A model generated the notes under the pieces. The model did no database searches. It worked only from the letters and a program-made list of their open reading frames with translations, and was not told the DNA's origin. Below are positions 6,810 through 12,644 of a stretch of DNA of 12,644 bases, one piece after another. The stretch is from positions 1 to 12,644 of the forward strand of contig DUGC01000123.1 in the NCBI GenBank assembly GCA_013331625.1, written 5' to 3'. Each line of letters opens with the position of its first letter. The first letter of the stretch is position 1. The position numbers and the translations under genes were made by a program. This stretch comes from Candidatus Iainarchaeum sp. (GTDB lineage: Archaea; Iainarchaeota; Iainarchaeia; Iainarchaeales; Iainarchaeaceae).

Positions 6810-7521
6810 TTCTTCCCCCCACAGGCGATGCAGTTTTCCGTGATTTGCCCAATACGTTCTTGGGCGTAAGCATCTTTTCCAGCTGCCCTCTGGCATTATT
6901 CCAGCTTTCCTTTCCTTTAATGGGGAAAAAGGCCAGCCTGTTTTTGACTGCAGTTGCTTTCTCATCAATGTCCCCGACAAGCACCAACTCATCCCTTTTG
7001 CACCCTGCCTTCTCCATTGCGAGCCTGACTATAGAGCCTGCCGGCTTTTCAGCCCCTGCCTCTTCAGATGTTATGATGAAATCCACGAACCTGTCTATGT
7101 GGCTGGCAACCGCTTTCCTGAGCTGGATTTGCGCTGTGAGGTTTGTCAGGATAACAATCCTGAGGCCTTTTCCCCTGCACCATTTCAGAAATTCAATGGC
7201 TTGCGAGGGTATCGTCATTTTCTGCATGTATTTTTCCCAAAATAACCTTTCAAGCCGCAGCGAATACCCTGCGTTTGTCCTGCCTTCGAGCATTTCCAGC
7301 ATCGCCTTGAAGTAGAGCAGCCTTGAGTGTGATGCTGCTTGAGCGCGTGTATTGGCTTTGACCTGCATCCGGGCCTTTTCAAACAGCGCTTTGGCGCTGT
7401 TCATGCCAATAGAATGCCTTTGGCATATGCTCTTGAGGGCGGCAATGGTTGCAGCGCTGTTACATTCTTTGTAATCATAGAGCGTATCATCAAAATCGAG
7501 GAGGATCCCGCGCAGCCCCAT
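6802..7521 (-). CDS. HAD-superfamily phosphatase
   Basis: A 239-residue haloacid-dehalogenase-type hydrolase. Motif I is DFDDTLYD (9-16) with nucleophile Asp9 and acid Asp11. A helical cap (about residues 18-100) follows, placing it in the C1-cap group. Motif II is VILTNLT (123-129, Thr126), motif III has Lys159 in AEKP, and motif IV is VLVGDIDEK (180-188). The usual GDxxxxD second Asp is not in place, but Asp186 and Glu187 lie nearby. Such enzymes remove phosphate from sugar or polyol phosphates. The ATG (7519-7521) directly abuts the TGA of the upstream GDPD-like gene and has GGAGTGG about eight bases before it. It overlaps the methyltransferase downstream. In this setting it probably dephosphorylates an intermediate of the same pathway before or after nucleotide activation. 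Confidence 0.85.
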   Translation of the reverse strand: MGLRGILLDFDDTLYDYKECNSAATIAALKSICQRHSIGMNSAKALFEKARMQVKANTRAQAASHSRLLYFKAMLEMLEGRTNAGYSLRLERLFWEKYMQKMTIPSQAIEFLKWCRGKGLRIVILTNLTAQIQLRKAVASHIDRFVDFIITSEEAGAEKPAGSIVRLAMEKAGCKRDELVLVGDIDEKATAVKNRLAFFPIKGKESWNNARGQLEKMLTPKNVLGKSRKTASPVGGRNA

Positions 7522-8112
7522 TCAATCCCACTCCGCTGCATGGGCCGCTGTTGTCATTACAGCATCAATTTCCATTGCGTTCCTCTTGAGGTGTCCCCTG
7601 TATTTTCTTATCTCGCCCGCCCTGCCCCATCTTTCAGGGTCCACAAGACATATTTTCAGCCCTGCTTCCCGTATCATGCTGTAGGAAGCAGGCGTCAGGG
7701 GAAGGCGGGTGAAAGTGTCAACCCAGACCCACCCCGCTTTTTTTGCAAGGCAAAGGACGCTTTCAATAGGCTCATACTCTGAAAACCTTGCTGCAATATG
7801 CCCTTTCCCTATTCTTTCCGAAAGCCTTATCAGCGAAGGCATAGAAAGATCAAGCAGGAAATAATCAGTTATGCCATTTTCCTCGGCAATTACGCAAGCC
7901 TGCTCCTCGATCCCCTCGGACTTGACATTGAGTACAAGCAGCCTGTGCCTGAATTTTTTGCAAAATTCCCCGAGCGATTCCCCGCCGCCAGAAGGCTCGT
8001 GGCTCAATATCAGGTTTTTGCCGTCATTGCGTATATCCACCTCAACACCGAATTCCTCAGGCACGCAGGAAAGCCCCTGTATGCTATTGATGCGGTGCAT
8101 CACTTTTATCAT
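7522..8112 (-). CDS. Small GDPD/PI-PLC-like TIM-barrel phosphodiesterase
   Basis: A 196-residue protein whose N-terminus matches the glycerophosphodiester phosphodiesterase pattern: His6-Arg7 (HRIN, for the family HRG), Glu24 and Asp26 in GVEVDIR, and His38 in LILSHEP (for the family HD). Further strands such as RLLVLNVKSEG, YFLLDLS and GWVWVDTF fit successive barrel strands. It is shorter than ordinary GDPDs (about 240-250 residues), so part of the barrel or its insertion is trimmed. GDPDs hydrolyse phosphodiesters such as glycerophospho-groups. In glycan loci a relative could cut or rearrange a phosphodiester-linked substituent. I chose ATG 8112 because AGGTGA (plus-strand 8119-8124) stands six bases upstream; ATG 8118 would place that site against the codon. 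It overlaps the GT2 gene by 29 bases. Confidence 0.7.
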   Translation of the reverse strand: MIKVMHRINSIQGLSCVPEEFGVEVDIRNDGKNLILSHEPSGGGESLGEFCKKFRHRLLVLNVKSEGIEEQACVIAEENGITDYFLLDLSMPSLIRLSERIGKGHIAARFSEYEPIESVLCLAKKAGWVWVDTFTRLPLTPASYSMIREAGLKICLVDPERWGRAGEIRKYRGHLKRNAMEIDAVMTTAAHAAEWD

Positions 8113-8821
8113 GGCCATTCACCTTTTTCCTCAGACTTAATGTGAAATCAATAACCCTTTTAATGAATTTCATCCGTGCCCCGATCCCCATGTTCCAGCT
8201 TGACTTCCCGTGCCTGCGCGGCAGGAAGAGTACGGGAAAGCGTACCACCTCAAGCCCTTTCTCTTTTGCCTTATAGAATGCAAACAGGTCGAAAGAGAAG
8301 TCATCCGGGGCATCAGCTAGCTCAGTTAGGAACCATGAATGAAAGAGGCTGGGCTGGGCATTTATGTCAGTGAGGATTTTTCCAAGGGCGATGCTGCAAA
8401 AAACCGACATTCCTCCGGTGAAAAGAGCATCAGCCATCCCGCGGCCGGTCCTTTTCCCCTTGATAAAAATATATTTACTCCCCGCGTCCTTTGCCATGCG
8501 GTATGCGCGGAATATGTCCGCAGGGTCAGCCTGCAGGTCCGCATGTGTCCAGCAGATAAATTCCCCGCCTGCCTTTGCGAGTCCTGCCTTGATGCCATTG
8601 CCATAACCCTTATTCATGCGCAGGGCTTCTTTGTGCACAAACCCGTATTTTTCGGCCGCATGTTCAATGGCTTTTCCTGTATTGTCAGCAGATCCGTTGT
8701 CTACAAGTATGAGCTCAAATGGAGTGCCGGCGCCATGGACTGCAAATTTTTCTGCCAATGCCAAGATGCTTGGCTCCTCATTGTAGCAGGGCACAACAAC
8801 TGACAATTCAGGCTTTTTCAT
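8084..8821 (-). CDS. GT2 glycosyltransferase, dolichyl-phosphate mannose synthase-like
   Basis: A 245-residue GT-A-fold enzyme of family GT2. Visible motifs are the opening strand SVVVPCYNEE (7-16), Asp41 in LVDNGSADNT, NKGYGNGIKAGL (70-81), the metal-binding region THADLQADP (92-100, Asp95), DINAQP (152-157) and RHGKSSWN (203-210). The set matches polyprenyl-phosphate sugar synthases (DPM1/DPMS-like), which move a sugar from an NDP-sugar to a lipid phosphate on the inner membrane face. It has no C-terminal membrane segments, so it should be soluble or peripheral. I take ATG 8821, just before the first strand; the frame is open to 8977 but only inside the upstream gene. It overlaps the nucleotidyltransferase by 14 bases. 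It probably makes the lipid-linked donor used by the GT-C protein at the operon's end. Confidence 0.85.
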   Translation of the reverse strand: MKKPELSVVVPCYNEEPSILALAEKFAVHGAGTPFELILVDNGSADNTGKAIEHAAEKYGFVHKEALRMNKGYGNGIKAGLAKAGGEFICWTHADLQADPADIFRAYRMAKDAGSKYIFIKGKRTGRGMADALFTGGMSVFCSIALGKILTDINAQPSLFHSWFLTELADAPDDFSFDLFAFYKAKEKGLEVVRFPVLFLPRRHGKSSWNMGIGARMKFIKRVIDFTLSLRKKVNGHDKSDAPHQ

Positions 8822-10406
8822 AACAAAGTTTTTCCCCCTTATTGATATCCGGCCCCTGTATTTCCCGTGAAGTTTGCGTAAAATAGCCTTTCCAGTAATT
8901 ATACACCAAAAGGTCCTGCGGGGTCCCGAAAACAATGTACTTGTCAACTTCAAATGCCCGGACGCGCTTTCCTGCATTTATAAGCTCATTTGGCACGGTG
9001 TCAGCATAAAGCTCGCCATTTATCCTGATATTTTTTTCAGCCATGCTTTTGCATGCATCGAAAAAGTCGCGCGCTTTCCTGAAATAAAATATTCCTGTGA
9101 GCGCGTGGTCTGACATGGGGCTTTGCGAAATAGGCTTTTTACACGAGACCTTCCTTGCGCAATTGCCACTGCCGGTTTCCACATACGCATAAGCCGCAGG
9201 GTTGCGCCCGACTGCGCGGTTGTTGCGGAAAGTCCAGATAAGCGCCTGTGTTGCCCGGTCTGCAATCTCATATTTGAGTTTGGAAAAATCAAAAAGGACG
9301 GTATTATCGCAGGCTGCTACGAGCAATGCGCAATCCGGATCTATTGCCCCTTTTGCGAGCATGCAGGAGTCTGCCTGCCCTCCTGTCGGATGCTTTGCAA
9401 CGACCACTTTTGCATCCGGCAGCCACTTTTCAATCTGGCCTGCAAGGCCTTTTGCAAGATGGCTCTCCTGGCATACAAGCACGTAATTTGCTGCCAAAGG
9501 CAGCGAGTTTATTGCATGCACGAACATCGGCATGCCGCTGACCGGAATGGATGGCTTTGGCATGCTGTACCCTGCAGAGCAAAACCTCTTTCCATCCCCT
9601 GCCATGGGCAGGAGGACTGTTGTATTTTCCAGCATAGGCCTCTTTTTTTCCACATGGCTGAAAAATTCTTTCCAGTAAATATATTCCCGCAGGTCCTGCG
9701 GGGTGCCCCACTGCAGGAAATATTTTGCTTCCTGCACAAAAACCTTCATGCCATCCTTTAGCATCGGTTCATATGCAGAGCTCACATAATACTCGCCATT
9801 GACTGCAAGCCCATCATCCATTGCCCTTCTGAACTGCCGCTTCATGAGTGCTCCTGACGCAAATGAGTATGTTCCTGCTGAATGGTATGACTCAGTCATG
9901 TCTTTGGTGAATGAGTGCTTCTCCCGGATCTCAAGCAGCTCCATTCCGCTGCCCACACGCATGCCTGCATAAAGCCCCTGCCAGAGCAGGTGCGGGTGGA
10001 GTCCGCAATAACCCAAAATCCCGCCGTCCCAGTTCCCGTTGCGTGTCTTTAGGGAAAACCCGTGGTAATCCCAGACTGCCAAAAAATCACAGTAATTCAC
10101 TATAACAGGCTCGCTGTCATCAATGCTGCCTTCAGCTTTCATGACGGCGTGAACTGGCCCCAGCTTATGGGGATCTATGCCGATGATTTCGCAATCCGGC
10201 GCGGCTTTTGCAAGCACCTTTTCAAGCGCAGTCTGCGCGAGGTGGTCCTTGCGTGCCACAAAAAGAAATTCATCTTCCCTGTCAAACATCCCAATTACAT
10301 GCTCTATCATGCATTTCGCGCCAACCTTGATAAGGGGTTTTATCTCATGAAAGCCCGCATCCTTGAAGCGTTTCCCCTCCCCCGACATCGGGATGACAAC
10401 TTTCAT
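8808..10406 (-). CDS. Tandem double nucleotidyltransferase
   Basis: A 532-residue protein made of two sugar-nucleotidyltransferase-like domains joined head to tail. Domain 1 (about 1-255) has the nucleotide loop GEGKRF (9-14), Lys23-Pro24 and the metal-site Asp107 in NYCDFL. Domain 2 (about 262-532) has GDGKRF (270-275), Lys284-Pro285 and Asp367 in AACDN. Both end with the same GTPQDL followed by Y-x2-Y/N-Y-W-K (234-246 and 494-506), exactly 260 residues apart. Both sites look intact. Such domains couple a phosphorylated sugar or alcohol to NTP, releasing pyrophosphate. GGAGG (plus-strand 10414-10418) lies seven bases before the ATG, and the start overlaps the aldolase stop as ATGA. The protein may activate two different substrates, or one per half as an internal pseudo-dimer. 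Which nucleotide it uses is not visible. Confidence 0.85.
   Translation of the reverse strand: MKVVIPMSGEGKRFKDAGFHEIKPLIKVGAKCMIEHVIGMFDREDEFLFVARKDHLAQTALEKVLAKAAPDCEIIGIDPHKLGPVHAVMKAEGSIDDSEPVIVNYCDFLAVWDYHGFSLKTRNGNWDGGILGYCGLHPHLLWQGLYAGMRVGSGMELLEIREKHSFTKDMTESYHSAGTYSFASGALMKRQFRRAMDDGLAVNGEYYVSSAYEPMLKDGMKVFVQEAKYFLQWGTPQDLREYIYWKEFFSHVEKKRPMLENTTVLLPMAGDGKRFCSAGYSMPKPSIPVSGMPMFVHAINSLPLAANYVLVCQESHLAKGLAGQIEKWLPDAKVVVAKHPTGGQADSCMLAKGAIDPDCALLVAACDNTVLFDFSKLKYEIADRATQALIWTFRNNRAVGRNPAAYAYVETGSGNCARKVSCKKPISQSPMSDHALTGIFYFRKARDFFDACKSMAEKNIRINGELYADTVPNELINAGKRVRAFEVDKYIVFGTPQDLLVYNYWKGYFTQTSREIQGPDINKGEKLCYEKA
8891..9704 (-). repeat. Diverged internal repeat, traces of gene duplication
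   Basis: TCCAGTAA...AGGTCCTGCGGGGT appears at 8891-8924 and at 9671-9704, with the same 20-base internal spacing and exactly 780 bases (260 codons) between copies. The repeats encode the C-terminal GTPQDL motif of each nucleotidyltransferase domain. They are DNA-level evidence that the two-domain gene arose by tandem duplication and fusion. Confidence 0.6.
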
Positions 10407-11353
10407 CGTGCCGCCTCCATGCGTTCCCTCTCAAGTGCCATTGAAAGCAGCTTTTTTACCTGCGCTGCCTTCAGGAACCTTGGCCGTGAAAGTTGGGAAG
10501 AATTCAGAAGGGTACAAAATGAAGCAAGGAATACCTCATTTGCATATTCCTTCTCCCTTGCGTTCCCTGAAAGGAATAAACGTGTTCCTTTCACCCTGAT
10601 GTTTCCGCCACGCCCAAACCGGCAGCATATAGCCGCATCAGGGAAGAGGGGCATTTTTAGCAATGACCGGTCCTTGAGCAGGGAAAGTGCAGGCATATCA
10701 TAATATTGTGCCTCCTTTTCCGTTTCCAGTTTTGATGGCAGTTGCACGTCCACCCCTTCACTTTCAAGGAATGTGAGCGCGGTTTTGCACTTTTCATGCG
10801 TGGCTGCAAGAGCTTCCTGCATTGAATTTGAAGCAACAATCAGCCCGTGGTTTTGCAGGATAAAACAATGGTTGCCGCCTTTTGCGTGCATGGCTATTGC
10901 GCGGGCAAGTTCTGCCCCCGGAGAGAAATAGGGTATCCATGTGAACGATCCTGGCCCGAATGCCTTAAGCGCGATTTCCTTCCCGTTCTTTGCGCATGAT
11001 ATGGAATTTATGGCAACAGGGTGCGTGTGCACAACCGCCCTGCCCAGCACAGAGTGGAATCCGGTTTCCATGGACGGTTTGCCGCTGATGGCGCCTCTAG
11101 ACAACGCTTCCATGTATTTGCCCTCATGCATTTTGCGTGCTGACGGGATTTTTGAAAAGAATCCGGCCATGGAAGAACTCCTGAAACTTGCGATGCCGCT
11201 TTGAGATGAGACCTCGCTGAGGCAAAAACCTGATGCTTTCACAAACATGCGCTTTCCATCCTTGATCGATATGTTCCCCCCGGGCCCTTGAACAAGATCA
11301 ATATCGGATCCTGCCATCCTGCATGCTGCAATCAGCTCATCAACGCAGTTCAT
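10403..11353 (-). CDS. Class II aldolase/adducin-family protein
   Basis: A 316-residue protein whose first 200 residues form a class II (zinc-dependent) aldolase domain. Visible are VQGPGGNIS (21-29), a substrate-loop Ser41-Gly42, Glu96 in SMETGFH, the zinc ligands His109 and His111 in VHTHP, and the third zinc ligand His169 in LQNHG. The family includes fuculose-1-phosphate and rhamnulose-1-phosphate aldolases, which split or join ketose 1-phosphates using dihydroxyacetone phosphate. The C-terminal 100 residues extend beyond the short FucA type, nearer the longer family members. Its ATG lies within the last codons of the kinase gene (14-base overlap), with GGAAGG about eight bases upstream. 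In a biosynthetic operon it more likely condenses than cleaves, making a phosphorylated ketose, but that is inference. Confidence 0.85.
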   Translation of the reverse strand: MNCVDELIAACRMAGSDIDLVQGPGGNISIKDGKRMFVKASGFCLSEVSSQSGIASFRSSSMAGFFSKIPSARKMHEGKYMEALSRGAISGKPSMETGFHSVLGRAVVHTHPVAINSISCAKNGKEIALKAFGPGSFTWIPYFSPGAELARAIAMHAKGGNHCFILQNHGLIVASNSMQEALAATHEKCKTALTFLESEGVDVQLPSKLETEKEAQYYDMPALSLLKDRSLLKMPLFPDAAICCRFGRGGNIRVKGTRLFLSGNAREKEYANEVFLASFCTLLNSSQLSRPRFLKAAQVKKLLSMALERERMEAAR

Positions 11354-12644
11354 AGTCAGCCTTCCTTGCCTTCAAATTCTGTGAAATCAGCCATAGCACC
11401 ACGAGCTGCAATGCGCCGTCTAGCCCCCCTTCCCATTCAGGCGAGCGGTTCTCAAGCAGTTCCTCAAGCTCAGGCACAAGCCCGTATGCACAGGCAGCTG
11501 TCTGCCCTGCATCCATTTTTCCTGCAAAGCTCACTGTCTGGGTGCAGAGGTCATCATTATAGTCAATGTATAAATGCATGCCGCTATGCTCCTGCACCTT
11601 TTCCACAATCTCTGATGCATCGAACCGGTTGTCAATGGAAACCGACAGTTTTGTCGGCACGATGCCGCTGCCGGGAGAGGCTGAATAGCGCACTATCAGG
11701 TCGGCAAATTTTTTTTGCGGCTCTAGGAATCGCCTAGCGTCCCCCTCGCGGGATTTCATCAGGGCTACAACTTTTTGGGAACTATACCCCCTCGCCATTG
11801 TATCCCTCCTGATTTTCCATTTTTTCATAAGGCCTTTTTCTGTATCCATGAATACCTTGATGTCAAGCAGCTGCCTCATTGCGGTGAGGTAAAATGAGTG
11901 CAGCCCCGATACCAGAATGAATTTTTTTGGCCAAAGCTCCTTCTTTTCTGCGAATTTGCCGCTTGAATGGTCATATTGGGCCCTCATCACCTTCTTTGCC
12001 ATCCCAAGAGCCTGAAGTGATTCCACTTCCCTGTGCAGGAAGTTCCCTTGCGGGTTGAGGTGGGTGAGCTTTTCCCAGTTGGTGCTGCCCCTCTCCCATT
12101 TGTGCAGATCGTCACCTTCAAGCAAAGTCATACTCTCTTTCCCGGCAAGCTTTCCGATAAGACGCGCGGCATAGCTCTTGCCGCTGCCCGAATCACCAGA
12201 AATCCCGATCCGCACGCCGCTTTTTGAGTAGCGCAGGTTCGCAAGGACCCCGAACTTATAGACAAAATAAATATTGACAAGCATCACTCCGACAAGCAGG
12301 GTCCATGCAAAATCCGACGCCAATGATGCGTCCAATCCTGCTGAAGCTAAATAATGATATGGATTTTGCAGGTTTGCGATTGGCACGGAAAGCGGCTGGA
12401 GCGAGGCAAACAGGTCAGAGTCCCTGCTCATCAGCAGGAAATAGGCAAGGAAAAAACCATTGATTGCCCAGTAATTTTTTTTGGAAATATTGTCGTCCTT
12501 GACAAAAAAATATGCAAGGAACGGCATTGCCCAGAAAAACCAACCGGGGCGTGAGGGCACGAGCGAAACAAGGATGGTGAATGCGACCGCAATGGACATC
12601 ATCAGTGCATCCTGGCTTATGCCGCGGAAATAAGTCAGCCGCAG
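11340..12644 (-). CDS. Membrane-anchored phosphoribulokinase/uridine kinase-like protein, 5'-incomplete
   Basis: The frame is open to the right edge of the window, so the true start lies outside; 434 residues are visible. Numbering from the in-frame ATG at 12602, residues 1-120 hold four hydrophobic segments, including PGWFFWAMPFLAYFF. A P-loop kinase follows: Walker A GDSGSGKS (136-143), acidic GDDLHKW (163-169), LTHLNP (179-184), VSGLHSFY (231-238), WKIRRD (262-267), RGYS (271-274) and FLEPQKKFAD (292-301). This order is that of phosphoribulokinase/uridine kinase enzymes, which phosphorylate a sugar or nucleoside hydroxyl. A C-terminal domain (about 315-420, with IDYNDDLCTQT) resembles the PRK-like tail. 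The membrane part continues upstream without a break (TYFRGISQDAL before the ATG), so this is a real fusion rather than a mis-set start. It overlaps the aldolase gene. Confidence 0.8.
   Translation of the reverse strand: MRLTYFRGISQDALMMSIAVAFTILVSLVPSRPGWFFWAMPFLAYFFVKDDNISKKNYWAINGFFLAYFLLMSRDSDLFASLQPLSVPIANLQNPYHYLASAGLDASLASDFAWTLLVGVMLVNIYFVYKFGVLANLRYSKSGVRIGISGDSGSGKSYAARLIGKLAGKESMTLLEGDDLHKWERGSTNWEKLTHLNPQGNFLHREVESLQALGMAKKVMRAQYDHSSGKFAEKKELWPKKFILVSGLHSFYLTAMRQLLDIKVFMDTEKGLMKKWKIRRDTMARGYSSQKVVALMKSREGDARRFLEPQKKFADLIVRYSASPGSGIVPTKLSVSIDNRFDASEIVEKVQEHSGMHLYIDYNDDLCTQTVSFAGKMDAGQTAACAYGLVPELEELLENRSPEWEGGLDGALQLVVLWLISQNLKARKADYELR

Noticed and set aside
6810..6992. Longer methyltransferase starting at 6992
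   Set aside because: The extra 61 residues lie inside the HAD gene in another frame, have no domain pattern, and a good ribosome site precedes ATG 6809.
8822..8977. Longer GT2 protein starting at 8977
   Set aside because: The added 52 residues lie within the nucleotidyltransferase gene, and the canonical GT2 first strand begins right after ATG 8821.
1..12644. CRISPR array, insertion sequence or transposase, rRNA genes
   Set aside because: No regularly spaced repeats, no transposase or integrase motifs and no rRNA-like sequence were seen on either strand.

Overview
The window reads as archaeal, most likely a small-genome lineage of the DPANN type, though I cannot fix the phylum. Three of the four transcription units visible here begin 20 to 30 bases after a TATA-like box with almost no leader, which fits leaderless archaeal transcription. 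The left arm encodes a CheC-type chemotaxis phosphatase and a RecA/KaiC-fold protein without a Walker A motif, a pairing of archaeal character. Genes are tightly packed, and many starts overlap the preceding stop.

Left arm (1 to about 3990). On the minus strand, a CheC-like phosphatase (617-1213) overlaps the start of a KaiC-fold protein (54-620). A CPA2/Kef-type cation:proton antiporter (1315-2808) follows as its own minus-strand unit with a clear TATA box. A 346-base intergenic stretch then contains a compact set of nested inverted repeats (about 2968-3126), a good candidate for a structured RNA. On the plus strand come a small zinc-ribbon protein (3155-3439) and a small predicted beta-rich protein (3453-3812). 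The 182 bases between these genes and the convergent operon hold a T-run, a second inverted-repeat structure and a strong GC-rich hairpin.

Right arm (3995-12644). This is one minus-strand operon of eight genes, transcribed from right to left and entering from beyond the right edge. In transcription order it encodes: a membrane-anchored phosphoribulokinase/uridine kinase-like enzyme (5'-incomplete), a class II aldolase, a tandem double nucleotidyltransferase, a GT2 polyprenyl-phosphate glycosyltransferase-like enzyme, a small GDPD-like TIM-barrel phosphodiesterase, a HAD phosphatase, a class I SAM methyltransferase, and a large polytopic GT-C-like membrane protein. Every junction overlaps, abuts or lies within a few tens of bases, so the proteins are almost certainly made together.

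The operon looks like a surface-glycan or lipid-decoration pathway. The kinase and aldolase would build or interconvert a phosphorylated small sugar or polyol, and the double nucleotidyltransferase would activate one or two such phosphates as NDP derivatives. The HAD and GDPD-like enzymes would trim phosphate esters and the methyltransferase would cap the product. The GT2 would load a polyprenyl carrier, and the GT-C protein would transfer the unit on the outer membrane face. Each family assignment rests on visible motifs. The joint pathway and its substrate are inference.
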